From NCBI GenBank assembly GCA_032716605.1, contig CM064572.1, forward strand, positions 37,898,010 through 37,962,009: a stretch of 64,000 nucleotides of DNA. Reading direction: 5' to 3'. Under the pieces are notes generated by a model, which searched no databases, was not told the DNA's origin, and was given only the letters and a program-made list of their open reading frames with translations. The DNA is from Paralithodes platypus. Its lineage: Eukaryota > Arthropoda > Malacostraca > Decapoda > Lithodidae. Made by a program: the position numbers and the translations under genes. Shown piece by piece: positions 41,333-53,758 of this stretch (positions within the stretch are counted from its first letter, which is position 1; each line of letters opens with the position of its first letter).

Positions 41333-43128
41333 TGTTACAACCGGCACTACGAAATAAACAAGGGCACTTAATAATGGACTAGAAGATAGGCTATAATTAT
41401 CTGCAACAACGGTACGCTAATTCCAAACCCTCAAACTATTACGCCGGTGAACAAAACACGTAAACCCTCCAGAGTTAATCTACTGGATAACGGGGTATCA
41501 ATTAACTGGGTTTTAGTGCACTTCTACAAAGGCTTTCCGGTGACGGCAAAGCCTACTCACAACAGGAGTATTTTACGTTAATAAAATGCTCTCAAGTAAT
41601 AACAATGCTTAAATAAACTATAACAAGATTTAATAAAGGAGTATATGCTTACGTTAACTTTAGTGTGAGTCTGTACTCAACACTAAACTCTTCAATGCTC
41701 TATGAAAACACTGGAAGTCTAGTCCTACAGCAATCAGATAAAGAATCTTCTGAAAACGTCTGATGCTCTAAGATGCTCGTCAATATAGAACAGAAATAAT
41801 GCAGGGGCAGGACACCAAAGCGTATATCTTAAATACACCAACAAGTAGGATACATATATATAAAACAAGTGAGTGCAACAACTCTGTGACAGCACTAATA
41901 ATAGCCACTCAAAAACAGTACTTCCTTAGCCAACGTAACAGCCAAACTGGGTTGTGCACTATGCATCAACCTTAGCTAAAATAAGGCGTGAATAATTCCT
42001 AAAGCATACGCAATTAAAGTTAATAAACACAATGCTGTCTTTCTCACTAATAAAGTCTAGCAGTGGCATAAAAGGTACCAGGAAACTAGGCAGAGCGCAA
42101 GCATGCTCGTAGCCTACTGTCTCCCCTTGAACAGATTTCCCTTATGTTACGTTAAGTGACTTGGAGGCTCTCTTGGTAAGTCCAGATCTCAAGTATCTGG
42201 TCTTACCCTGGCACTCCACAAAGGTCAACAAAATGAAGTAGCAAGCATACAGGTAAGAGTAGGCAAAAGCCCTTCACCTGTATACTGTTACACTCGCAAA
42301 GGAAAAATATGCACAAGGGTTACAGGCTACCTAGCTTCGTTGAAGTCATACAGGCTCTGACTTGCCACATACATAACTCAGACAACGACCAAAGATACCC
42401 TCCACTGTCTAGCATTAAATAGTAGGAAAGAACAGCTCAATAATTAGAAGCACCCCAATACTATGCTACCATGTGACTATGACTCTAATAATCCCTAAAG
42501 CTAGTGCAAAACATGTATGTGAGAACTGGTGCTGGTAATACGACTGGCCGACTATGGAAGTCGTATGCGAGAACCAGAAGGGATAAGTAAATGAATAAAG
42601 ATGAGAAGTATTGGAAAAGAAGAAGTTCAGAGAGAGAAACAGTAGTACAGGGGGTTAGATTGGGGACAGATTGCAAAGGACATGTAGGACCAAGCACGCT
42701 ATGCCAAGCTCTGCAGGAGACACGCGAGTAGGAGCCCCCCCAGTACTAACAAAGACAGCGGCACCCAATCACAGACGACTACGTCATGAGAAGCAGGCAT
42801 CATATGACGCGCCAGGCGCCGGCCAATCACAAGCGTGGGAAACTCAGCCCGAGCGAGGAAGGCACACGTACATACACACGCACATAATACCACCTCGCTG
42901 CTCGCTCTCTTTCTCCTTACAATTCACACTACATATCTTATACTCTATCAATGATATAAAATACTTCCAAGTGTCACAGACAAGAATAAAGACCACCACT
43001 GATCTGTCTGTGACAACATGAACACTAAGAAAGAAAGAACATCGTTCTACGATTATTATAGCCCATTTCACTGCCCTGGCGATCGCTAGCGAGTACAAGC
43101 ACATTCTGGCATGCTGGCTAGCGTAACA
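41333..43128 (-). repeat. 5' LTR of the Gmr1-like element (1796 bp)
   Basis: On the minus strand TGTTACGCTAGCCAGC ... CCGGTTGTAACA. Near-identical to 29816-32920 except for the SINE array and scattered substitutions and short indels. Confidence 0.93.
42764..42838 (-). promoter_or_regulatory. LTR promoter-like elements (CCAAT, CRE), 5' LTR
   Basis: CCCAATCACAG, TACGTCATGA, CATATGACGCGCC and GCCAATCACAAG as in the other LTR; conservation in both copies is expected, so function is inferred from motifs only. Confidence 0.5.
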
Positions 43129-43435
43129 ATACCCCCCACAACAACCACCAACACCATCACAACCCCCCCCCCCCCCAGCCCACCTCCACCACATCTACAC
43201 ACCATCACAACCCAACCCCCCCCCCCACCGCATCTACACACCATCATCCCCCCCCACTCCCCCCACCAACACCACCTCCATCACATCTCCACCACATATA
43301 CACACCATCACAACCCCCCTCCACCTCCATCACTTCTCCACCACATCTACACACTATCCCAACCCTCTACGGTCCACCACCTCCATCATTTCTCCACCAC
43401 ACACATGTCCTACCAAAGGAAATTATATCTTATAA
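43129..43435. repeat. CCA/CAC-rich low-complexity DNA
   Basis: Continuation of the CAC-rich target seen left of 29816. The 109-codon ORF here is a Pro/Thr/His translation of it. Confidence 0.85.
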
Positions 43436-43449
43436 TTTAACCTAACAAG

Positions 43450-43920
43450 TGCGCATGGGGGTAATTGGAAACGTCCCCCTGTGCTGACGTATTTGAGGTG
43501 TTTCCGTCACTAAAATATTCATTGTGCCATTAATAGCATTAATACTTATCCATATGCGCCTATTATGGGTTGATTATAAAGGTATTAACCTGAAACAACA
43601 ATAAAACGAGTGAAAACAGCATTTGGATGGTCAAAATCGGAGATATAGCCCACGACTTGTATAATGTATGGGTGAGGCAAGCTGCTTTCCCGCCAATTTC
43701 CCCCAAGGCCACTGAGACACAGTCGATCGATACTCTCTCTCTCTCTCTTGCATTCGCTTGCTATCAGTGATGACCACACCCTCCAACCGGATTTCTAATG
43801 TTAGCACGAAAATATACCTCAGAATAAGGGAATAACAGGGAAAATAGGTGATAACTGAAGGAGGAGGAGGAAAGTGGGGAAGGAGGGGAGGTAGAGGACT
43901 GAGATTTTGCATGGCCCAGG
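43450..43920. repeat. interspersed repeat, inverted relative of 52850-53310
   Basis: ATTTGGATGGTCAAAATCG and AACAACAATAAAACNAGTG, and AGGGAATAACAGGGAAAATAGG recur in reverse complement near 52905-53160. Non-coding. Confidence 0.6.
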
Positions 43921-45259
43921 GGCCAAAAAAAAAAATAAATAAATAAAAAAATAAAAAATAAATAAAAAAAAATTCGATGTCAAAAGTTGATTTTTTTTTT
44001 CACTCACTCTTAAGAGTCTCCCCGCAGTCCGCCGGGGGAACTCTTAAGAGTCTCCCGGCAGTTCCCGGGTTAATACCACAAACTTTAAAACTCTTAATCC
44101 TCGGGAGCCACCTTAGCTAAATGTAGGAAACTTTCTTCACACAAAAATATTCAAGTCAAACCAGTTTCTTTGGGGCTTAAAAACAATATGCAACAATATC
44201 CCGGGAGGGAAAGGGGTGTAACTATGTCTTAACTGTTTTATAATGGTGTATCTCAAGGTAATGCTAAGTTTCTTTGTTGTTTTCACTACTATTACTACTA
44301 CTACTACTACTACTACTACTACCACTACTACTACTAACAATGATCATTATTTATTAATAATACAAAAATATGTCTAGAGGGAAAGGGGGTGTACCTGTTT
44401 TAATTGTTAAAAAACGTCTCTGAAGGGAATGCTAAGTTTTGTTGATGTTTTTGTTTTAATTATAATACCGGTAATACTAATACTACTAATAATATAATTG
44501 TAACACGTATATTACACTTAAATATATACAAGTAAACTGAACTCATGTATTATATGCCTATACTCACATTCAAAATAACCATCCACTATTCCATCAGCAT
44601 TCTAAGATGAATATATATAACTTTATATATACAGTATATAATATCACATAGTATATAATCCAATATAATCTATTAAACCCTTTAATTAATCTCCTAAGTA
44701 ACTACACATTTCCTAATACGCAAGTAAATATCATCTTAGAGAATTAACTATCTATAGTGTTTATACTTACAAAGTATAAACAACTTCTGTAAACAATCTC
44801 TTCCCAATAGATATCACAATTATGCCAGTTTAAGCAGGCAATGAGATCACAGGGTGTAAATAATAAACAAGAAACCTACACATGACCCAGCTTAAGTAAG
44901 CTGAGTTAGTAACTTCTCACTGCCTCTCAGACGAGAGGAGGTTAGTCGTTCACTCTACACCAGGACCTGACACAAGGAAGGTTACTCCCTTTACCCTCTC
45001 CTACTGGTCACCCTGTTCCCCATCACTTAACTCTTTTTAGACTAAGATTGACACATAATCTTAGTCAGAGACTTTTAGTAACACGTACCTTATAAGTCTA
45101 TATCTGCTCATCAATAACTCCAATATATACCCGCTTAGGAGTTATATAACTATTATATTATTAAAGCTAAATATATAACCACTTTTCTTTACTCCTTGCA
45201 TATCTATGTTGATATTGAATAACCCCCTAAACCTACGCATTCTACATAATAATAATAAT

Positions 45260-45299
<40 letters not shown>

Positions 45300-45417
45300 T
45301 ACAAAACTATCTCGGGAAGGGTAAACTAACTAATATTTAACTGTTATCAAACTTATCTCAAGTAACTGTTGGCTTTGTTGTTCTTATGTAATAACATGTA
45401 ATACTATAGAGCTGATA
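43921..45417. other. AT-rich, microsatellite-bearing stretch without genes
   Basis: Contains an (A/T)n patch 43927-43972, duplicated ACTCTTAAGAGTCTCCC at 44007 and 44040, (TAC)n 44284-44336 and (AAT)n 45247-45297. No coding sequence recognised. Confidence 0.55.
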
Positions 45418-45663
45418 TTAACTCTTTCTGTACCAGCAACGTCTGTTATATTATATCATAACTATCTAGACGATCATATGCAGCTTAGGAAGGGTCAGTG
45501 GTAATTAAATGGGTTGATTTGAGAGTGTAAAGACTTATACGTAATAATTGCTAGAGATCCCTCCTAAACTTAATAAAATCAATTAGTATTAGCCCGAATA
45601 TAATATAAATTATATGTGTGGTACAGAAGGCGTTAATTATATGTGTGGTACAGAAGGCGTTAA
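45418..45663. mobile_element. MITE-C copy with duplicated right end
   Basis: TTAACTCTTTCTGTACCAGC at left; GTGGTACAGAAGGCGTTAA at right occurs twice, 27 bp apart. Confidence 0.75.
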
Positions 45664-45897
45664 TTATATATACAATTACAGTGAAAAAGAAAGGTAGGAT
45701 GGACAGAACGACGATAGAGAGAGAGAGAGAGAGAGAGAGAGCGCTAAAGAGTTTAACAACGTATACTTGAAACTTATTTTCTCTCTAAATTTGTCTGCTT
45801 GCCACAACTTCCCTTTATAGAGTAGTTGAAATTGTAGTGGTAGTAGTGATAGTACTACGGTATATACTGTAGATTGTAAATATAAGAGTATAGACCA

Positions 45898-46036
45898 TTA
45901 ACCCCTTCTGTACCGGAGACATCTTTTTAACTTTATTATTTATAGAGAACGTACAATAATAACACGTAAACTCCTATATACCCTAAAAGATAACTTCAGC
46001 AAAAATACAAGGATATATATACAGTACATAATACTG

Positions 46037-46120
<84 letters not shown>
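45898..46120. repeat. MITE-C left end and (AT)n
   Basis: TTAACCCCTTCTGTACCGG at 45898 starts a truncated MITE-C; an (AT)n tract covers 46037-46120. Confidence 0.65.
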
Positions 46121-46124
<4 letters not shown>

Positions 46125-46329
46125 CTGACCCCCTTTAAAAACCAGACTTTCATAAGAGTCTCCCCTCAAGAGTTCGGGAAAGTTTGGCTAACAGAAAACG
46201 GGGATATGATTTCTGTGGATATTTTTATCTGCTTCCAAGTTGACGAGGTAGTTTTGATATTTATTTTACGGCATTTACATTTAATCGTGGCTTATGTTTT
46301 CTTCTTTTTATTGGTGACTTAGTCTGGAG

Positions 46330-46505
46330 GATATTCTTACTAAGGGACGTTATTATATATATTTACTTTTATTTATTATTATTACCGGTATATGTATTTG
46401 TTTTTGTTTGTTCCCTAGAACTCTATCAAACCTTTACAAGAAAAAACCCTCAAAAGACCCTCCTTCGAGATAAATTTGTAATTGTTTCGGTAGAAAAATA
46501 TATAC
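46330..46505. mobile_element. MITE-A fragment
   Basis: GTTCCCTAGAACTCTATCAA, CCTTCGAGATAAATTTGT and TTTCGGTAGAAAAAT match the family interior. Confidence 0.65.
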
Positions 46506-46590
46506 GACATGTGTTTACCAAGCTGTCGTATGCCCTCTGTTTAACTGTGTTACTGTAGGTCGGGATATGCTTAACCTAGTCTTATATACA

Positions 46591-46650
<60 letters not shown>

Positions 46651-46702
46651 TAGATATGTACCGGTATATATATATATTTATATATATATATATAAATATA
46701 CA

Positions 46703-46738
<36 letters not shown>

Positions 46739-46775
46739 AGAGAGAGAGAGAGAAAGAGAGAGAGAGGAGAGGGGG
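46591..46775. repeat. (AT)n then (GA)n
   Basis: Compound microsatellite with ACAGTA and ACCGGT interruptions, then GAGA from 46738. Confidence 0.9.
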
Positions 46776-46920
46776 GGGGGAACAAGATTATATCGGAGAT
46801 CCATGTTAGCTTAGCCCCTAGTATAGGCCATTCCCACCTAAATGCCTACCTTAACCGAACATAACCTAATGTAACCTACTTTACCTAGCATGTATTAAAT
46901 AATAATTATATATACTTGGC

Positions 46921-47985
46921 ATGCATTTAATATACGGAGTAGAGGGCAAGTTGCTGAAAGCAGTGAAAAGCATGTATGAGGGTGCAAAGGCGGCAGTACG
47001 TGTGGAGAGTGAGCAGAGCGAGTTCTTTGACCTGAATGTTGGTTTGAAACAGGGGTGTGTGATGTCCCCGTGGTTGTTTACTGTATATATGGATGGAGTC
47101 ATGAAAGAAATACTATCAAGAGCAGTGGATGTTGGTGTATCACTGAAAAGGGAGGGAATTGAGTGGAAGCTACCTATACTGCTGTTTGCGGATGATACAG
47201 TTCTGATGAGTGATAATGAATGGGAGTTGCAGGGTCTGGTAAATGAGTTTGGAACAGTGTGCGAAAAACGGAATTTGAAGGTAAATGCGGGGAAGAGCAA
47301 GGTTATGGTCTTCGAAAGGGGTGAAGTCACAGAGTGTGAGGTGAAGCTGAACGGTCAGGCTATGGAGATCGTCAACTCTTGGCAGTGTGTTGAGTAAAGA
47401 TGAGACTATGGATGAAGAAGTTCGGGAGAGGGTACAACAGGGGAAGAGGGTTGTAGGAACGCTAAAACCAGTAACAAGACATAGGGTGGTCAGTATGGAA
47501 GTGAAGAAGTCCTTGCATGACAGTGTGGTAATCCCGACACTGACTTACGGAAGCGAAGCATGGACTTTGGTTGAGAGACTCAGACCAAGAGTGAGAGTAG
47601 TGGAAGTGAATTACTTAAGGAGTTAATGCGGAGTTACATGGAGGGATAGACAGACTAATGAGGAAGTAAGAAGGAGGTGAGATGTGGAGGTAGATGTGCT
47701 GGAAAGTGTGAAAAGGAACAACTTGAGATGGTTCGGCCATATGGAACGTATGGAAAGCGAGAGAATAACTAAGAGGGTGTACGAGAGCGAAGTGGAGGGA
47801 CAGAGAGGGGGAGGTAGACCGAATGAGAGGTGGAAGGATGGAGTGAGGAAGTACATGAACGAAGGCGGTGCTGGTTGGGGGGAGGGGTATCGACTGACTG
47901 GAGACAGAGGTGCATGGGGGCGGTTCGTTCGTGGCCACACCTTCGGGGATCGCGGCGTCAGGCAATAGATAGATAGATAGATGCA
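46921..47985 (+). pseudogene. RTE-type LINE fragment, RT to 3' end
   Basis: Encodes YGVEGKLLKAVKSMYEGAKA, VGLKQGCVMSPWLFTVYMDG and LPILLFADDTVLMSD (FADD at about 47185), RT boxes of RTE/Bov-B-like LINEs common in arthropods. After a frameshift near 47390 it continues VLSKDETMDEEVRERVQQGK and LTYGSEAWTL; after another break near 47620, LRWFGHMERM, GGGRPNERWKDGVRK and GDRGAWGRFVRG. It ends CAGGCAATAGATAGATAGATAG, a GATA-type tail. 5'-truncated, several frames, inactive. Confidence 0.88.
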
Positions 47986-48718
47986 TTTAATTATAATTTT
48001 CATTATGTTTATATAAATTTGTGCTCTATAGGCACACACGCCAAGGATTGTAGAATAGGGAACCCTTTTCTATGGGGGTACCTTGACACTGGGAGCAACA
48101 TAGGCCAGGTTCCGTCGGTTTCAGAGGCCTAGCAGGGATGCCAGTCGTTGCCTGTGCCCAAATCAAATAGTTGAGGATGGGAGACCCATTTGATAACTCG
48201 GCCTGTCACCTGGGGAGCAACATAAGTCATTCAGAATCTTGGACAAGCCTATGCTCGACACGGTCTCGGGTGAAATAGGTCGTATTCCATTTACTTCTGA
48301 AGCCGGTTAGAGTGAGCCAAATCCTTATTCGCTATAAAATTCATATCAAGGTTGCCGAAAAATAATGGAAAAAACACTTGTTAATACACCTTTAACATCT
48401 ACGTTGTGGCGCCCGTCACCAGACCGACACCGAAATCTGCACATTACTGAATGTATCCTGGGAGCGAGGCAAGCTGTTGCAGCAAGCGCCGGACCTCTTC
48501 ATCCGTCACCCCCCAAATCTGAGCGAGCACTGATGTAACTCATAAATGTTTCTGACATGATTGCAGCATTACACATTGCGAAAACAGCTCAAAACCGCTA
48601 ATTTTTCAAGATTTTGGCCAAACTTTGCAAGATTGTTGCATGACAACCAGACGTCGTACAGAGACGATTCAGGTGTCATTGGAAAGCTCTATTACTGTAC
48701 TTTCACAGATGTTTATTA
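47986..48718. other. non-coding stretch, no gene recognised
   Basis: Contains GAGCAACATAAGTC-like strings also seen at 6330 (GAGCAACATAAGTCGGG), hinting at a diverged repeat. No supported ORF. Confidence 0.45.
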
Positions 48719-49502
48719 TATCTTAAATTCAATTATTTATTAGGATTCATTATATCCATCTTTCATATAATTTTAAGGTGATAGTTAAAGTGTATCTATA
48801 CTTGTGTGAGGTACTGTACACCTTGGAGATCATTCAACCCTACGAATTCATGACTCAGCAACCTTTTTCACGTCTATTAGCTTACTCTTGCATCTTTGAA
48901 CACCAACGACTGTACACATGGATCGGAAGTTAAGATCACGTGTTGGAGGTGTGTAGCAGAGGTGAGAGGTATTGAAGGAAGATTTGAGTTAGATAGATAC
49001 AGGCCTCAGAGACAACTGGAAGTCTAGCCCTAGAGATTCCCTCATTAGTATAGGGAATTCTCTGTCATATATGTTATTCATTAATCGATTTTAGGAGTAT
49101 AGTTGGTTGTTGGAAGGAACATAATAATTAGTACATCTGTATACTCTTTCAGTTGTTACTTAATAAAGTTGGTTTGGATACCATATTCCTTTAATTTACC
49201 TTTACCTATAAGAATCAATATTATAATTATAAGGTTAAATACGTTACGGTGGCAGCATTACTATTACTAAATAAAAGATAGTACAATCTTTCTATCAATC
49301 AACGAGCAGGACGGAGAGCTGAGATCAACCAACATCAACTACAAATAACCCATATATAACCCAGTGAGATTGACACCTTAAGTCCCCTTACTTGGAGTTA
49401 AAAGGTTAACCCTTATCATAAATATAAGATCGTATATTAGTACGTCTTCCTAAACCTAACCCCTTGCTAACAGTGACTGTCAAAAGTAATTTGTAACATA
49501 TG
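48719..49502 (+). repeat. direct repeat, probable 5' LTR of a non-coding retroelement
   Basis: Close match to 53759-54509 over about 750 bp (GGATTCATTATATCCATC ... AGTAATTTGTAACATA). TAATAAAGTTGG is a likely poly(A) signal. It is followed at once by TGGTGGCAAGCAGGGG, primer-site-like. A 54-bp SINE 3' end (49081-49134) is inserted and absent from the partner. Confidence 0.7.
49081..49134 (+). mobile_element. 5'-truncated copy of the 327-bp SINE
   Basis: CATTAATCGATTTTAGGAGT through GGAACATAATAAT matches the last 50 bp of each unit at 30176-31485. The empty site is preserved at 54127. Confidence 0.85.
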
Positions 49503-49558
49503 GTGGCAAGCAGGGGTCGTCATTAACCCAGGAACGGCGAGAACACTCTTAACCCACT

Positions 49559-49975
49559 GAGCCCCAGCTAGTTATTAATAAATGTACCACCAGGGCCCAG
49601 CAGGTTTTGAATTTTTTTTCCAGAAACAATAGCGAATGGGTTAGGAATGAAGGAAAAACCACCAAAAACGATCAAAAAGGTCAAAAAGGGGTCCTACGGA
49701 GCCCCCGAAAGTCGATTTTACCAGAGTAAAAAATTGAAGGCAAAAACACCCAAAAACCATGTTTTTGCGCGCTCACGCGCACGCGGTTGGACTTTGAGAG
49801 TTTTCAACCATCGGCATGGTTGCGTGGGATACTTACACAGTTCCCATACAAATCTGAGCCCTCTAGGTGCCATAGGACCGAAGTAATTGGGACCGACGCA
49901 AGTGTTGCGTCGCTGGGTTCTGGTGATCGAACATTGCCGACGCAACACGTGCGTCGCTGGGATCCAGCGGGTTAA
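49559..49975. mobile_element. MITE-F, TTAA-flanked (417 bp)
   Basis: TTAACCCACTGAGCCCCAGC at left; in reverse complement TTAACCCGCTGGATCCCAGC at right. The right half has an inner repeat: GCGTCGCTGGGTTC and GCGTCGCTGGGATC, with GACGCAA and ACGTGCGTCG dyads. Confidence 0.75.
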
Positions 49976-50238
49976 GAGGTTTTGGTGGGCAAGGGCGAGG
50001 AACCTCTTAAAAGGTATAAGGCCTTAAAAAAACTTTTAATAGGCCCAGTAGCACTTAATCCCCTCAGTCTGATCATTATTACTTATTGATCTGTGGACAG
50101 ACATCACTGAAATTAGAATATTCCGGCCAAAAAGATTCTAGGCGTGGCCAACATAATAATCATATCGCTCTTTTTTCACCCACAATAATAACCCCCACTG
50201 CATTTAAATACCCTTCACGAGATAGAGGGAAGTCTATA

Positions 50239-51148
50239 GGGTGAGACGGAGTAATTTCGCCGCGGGGTAATTTCGCCGCGGCACTAATAATTTGCATTCA
50301 AACGCCGATATCTCCGAAACTATTGCATGGATTCGGCTGCAGTTTGTCTTAGGTTGTAGAGCAGTCTTCGTTTAGGTTGTAGAGCAAGTTTGGCTTAGGT
50401 TGTATAGCTAGTTTGGCTTAGGTTGTAGATCTAGTTTGGCTTAGGTTTCGAGCCGGGGCTAGCGGTGCGTCTGACGGTATGGTCGGGTGTTTGTGGGTGG
50501 TTTGTATGTGTGTTTGTTTGTTTGTATGTTTGCGTGTGACACAGTGTTGGCAGTAGCCGTCAGCTGCTGCCTGGTACTTTGTACTAGCAACCTACATGCC
50601 GCACCCACACGAGACACGTCCACACCCCCACTAAATACTTCCACACCCGTAGGCCTAATAAAATTAATACTGTACATCCACAACCGCACTAGACACGTCC
50701 ACACCCGCACTACATATCCACAACTCCACACCCGCACTAGACACAGTGGCGCCTAGGCCTACATGTGTGACACACCTGCATCTCTGCCCACCCTGTTCAG
50801 TTGTGTGTTCTGCGTGCAACGTTTTTCTATTGGCATGTTTAGTGTCAGCTTGGGTTTGTGAATGTTTTCATTGCTTTTACCTGCGCGCTAGTGTTTTGTC
50901 TGGCCATTACTCATATAATGTTATCTAGTTTACTAGCTAGATGATGCGTAAAATAGGTCGCGGCGAAAGTGACTTTTTTTTTTAAATTCGGCATCATGAC
51001 CAAAACATTATGTTTTTTTAGTTTTTTGGGCATCTATAGCAGAAAGGCTGAATGTATAGATACAAAATATAAAATTTAAAAATTCCATTTGTGGCAGTTT
51101 CTATTCGTCAAAATACGCGATTTTCGGCGAAATTACCACGTCTTACCC
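50239..51148. mobile_element. TA-flanked element with GGGTRAGACG termini (910 bp)
   Basis: Left GGGTGAGACGGAGTAATTTC and right, reverse complement, GGGTAAGACGTGGTAATTTC, both continuing GCCG, flanked by TA. GTAATTTCGCCGCG is doubled at the left end. No transposase. A 26-bp degenerate tandem repeat (TTAGGTTGTAGAGC) fills 50340-50452. Confidence 0.7.
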
Positions 51149-51582
51149 TACAACAATAGTTCTATAAATAAAAAATAGTGTATCTATAATGGTTATCATG
51201 TACAATTAATATTCGTAAATATTTCTGCTGCAAATTGTGATTTTTGTCACTTTACTTCAAGATATTTCCGAAACTTACTAAATAACTTATTTTTATTTTC
51301 ACACTAAATCACAGCTATTTTTTCCGCTGAACATGATGGCGGTGCTTAGAATATTCTATCATCAATATTGGATTGTATAGAAATAAATCTATAATGATAG
51401 TTTTTCGCTCCTATAGAATCCATGCCGCAGCAAAATATTCACTCTCGGTCGGTTTTCACCAATAATAATATTTTTTTTTTTTTTATAACGGCAAGAGGAA
51501 AGGTTATTCGATAAGATTTCATAAAAAGAAAAATAATAATAATAATAATATGTGGAATTTCATCGTAGGTGAAAGCATATCT
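51149..51582. other. AT-rich stretch, nothing recognised
   Basis: Poly(T) at 51473-51484 and (AAT)n 51533-51550 only. Confidence 0.4.
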
Positions 51583-52335
51583 TCAGTCTGCCTGTATTTG
51601 CCCTCCCCATTTTCACCGATACTTTGTGGGACAATTTTTTTTTAAGCAAGCAGTATTTGGGATTTTTCATTAGCTTTCGAATGGTATCTATATCATAAAT
51701 ATACGATCAAAACTTCTATTTTTTTCCGAATAGTTTTGTCTGTAAGCCGCATATTTTTTTAGCCCGTGTTACGCCCTCGCCGACTGGTAAATTTGTTTGC
51801 TTCACTTCACGCTCTATTTACATATAATTTAAGGGTCGATACAGTTTTTAGATATTAATTTCGTATACCGGTAATGAATACAGATTGTTATTTTCAAAGA
51901 ACCAGCTCTGTACGACAAAAACTCAATTTTATATGAATATTTTCATATGCGCACCATACGCGTAGGGAAATGTTTTGTCCGCCCGTATTTTCCCTCTTCT
52001 CTTCCTCCCCATTTTGACCAATAAAATGTGGGAAAATGTATATTTATTTAATCGCGCTCTTTAGGATTTTTCATTAGCTTTCGAATAGTATCTATATCAT
52101 CAATGTATGATCAAAACTTATATTTGTCACGAATATTTCTTTGTCCGTGTGCCGCGGTCACCGACTGGTAATTTTTGCTTCAATTCACGCTCTATTTAAA
52201 TATAATTTAAGGATCGATACAGTTTTTAGATATTAATTTCGTATATCGGCAATGAACACAGACTGTTATTTTCAAAGAACCAGCTCTGTACGACAAAAGC
52301 ACGATCTTATATGAATATTTTCATATGCAAATACC
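51583..52335. repeat. tandem pair of ~390-bp units
   Basis: GGATTTTTCATTAGCTTTCG, CAGTTTTTAGATATTAATTT and AAAGAACCAGCTCTGTACGA each occur twice about 390 bp apart. Confidence 0.85.
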
Positions 52336-53601
52336 TTACAACGAAATAATTTAAACGTTACTTACCTTACCGTTGACCGTTGAACGTAATATGTTAACAC
52401 CATAATAATGTATTGAAGCTATCCAATCACATTCCAGTCATTTTCAATGCTATACATTATCAATTATATCACATAAAGCCACTCTAAGACGATATATCCA
52501 GGGGGCGGCCATTTTTAAATGTCGCCGCTATGCCTCCTCCCGGCCTGGCTGTCTTAGGCAAACTGGGTTTTTTCGACGTTTAGAGCTTACTTGCATAGGG
52601 ATATATTTACCTTACAGTGTTGTAAGTTACCTCACATAAATCCTTAGATTTTCAGTGACAGACTGGTGAAAAGATATAAGCAATCGCGTATATAATAAAT
52701 TTGCTAGGTTTACATAAATTTCGCCCCCGATTATATATGCGATTGCGTCAAAATCGGTGTTAGGTCCAAATTACTTATATACGCGATCGCGTCATATCAG
52801 ACGGAGTGGGTTAAAGCAAATGAAATGGTGATTAACTGAGATAATTCCCCTCCATACCTCCACATCTGTCAAAATCCCCTCTTTCACCCCACCCCCTTCA
52901 GTTATCACCTATTTTCCCTGTCATTCCCTTATTCATTCATATATTTTCATGTCAACATCTCCAAGCCGGTTCTATGGTGTGGTCATGTGACTAGCCAGTG
53001 GGTTGCGTAAGGTAGAGTGTGGGTGAATGAGTCAATCAGGTTTCAGGCCTTGCGAGGGGAGGGTCTGCCTCGCTCTGCTCCACAATTCATGAATGGGCCG
53101 GCCGACTATAATTCGCGATTTTGACCATCCAAACACCGTTCCCACTTGTTTTATTGTTGCTACATGTTATTATCTTCATATTAAACATAAAATGGGCGCA
53201 TATGAATAAGTAATAACAATATTTATCGTAAAATGACGATTTTAGGTGGGAATGGGGCCTAATGTTGTCGCCTGGCGGTAGGGTGTCCATTACATACAGC
53301 TCGACTTTAAGGGGTTAACTTAATTGTTAATTGAGGAGAGTTACACCACGTTCCTTCGAATAATTCTACACTACCATTGATCCAGTTTTATCCAGTGTAC
53401 ACTACCATTATCCCGTTTCTCTACTGTTTCCTGAGTTTCCTGTTCAAATTATCTCTTCAACATGAGTTTCTACCAGTCAACCAGTCTACAATTTTCTACC
53501 AGTCTACCAGTCATCTATCCAGTTCATCGACGGCGATTCCTGTGTGGACATCCCACGAGTAGGAGTTGGCTGCCGGGAGACAACATCAGAGGGAGAGGAA
53601 C
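52336..53601. other. non-coding interior with repeat scraps
   Basis: 52690-52814 has repeated GCGATTGCG/GCGATCGCG and ends GGAGTGGGTTAA, a lone TTAA-MITE-like terminus. 52850-53310 is the inverted relative of 43450-43920 and ends AAGGGGTTAA. No gene. Confidence 0.5.
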
Positions 53602-53758
53602 TGCATGCTCAGCTGAGCGACTCAGCGTGTGCTGACTCCTCAACACTGACCTATCTCAACCACACTGCCTCCTAGCTGTGACTGCTGGAGAAAATCGATT
53701 ACCTCCATCACTACTCACTTCATAGTGTATAAAAGGTGTGTAACTCAGTATCATATTA

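Larger units (their letters stand above)
29816..43128 (-). mobile_element. Gmr1-like Ty3/gypsy retrotransposon with nested LINE and SINE array
   Basis: Two LTRs in the same orientation bound gag, protease, integrase remnants, RT and RNase H on the minus strand. Order protease-integrase-RT-RNase H and the SCAN-like gag identify the Gmr1-like branch of Ty3/gypsy. Length without the nested LINE (about 4.0 kb) and SINE array (1.3 kb) is about 8 kb. Multiple stops, a frameshift and internal deletions make it non-autonomous. Flanking DNA on both sides is CAC-rich; a short target duplication (ATAC/ACAC) is not convincing. Confidence 0.88.
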
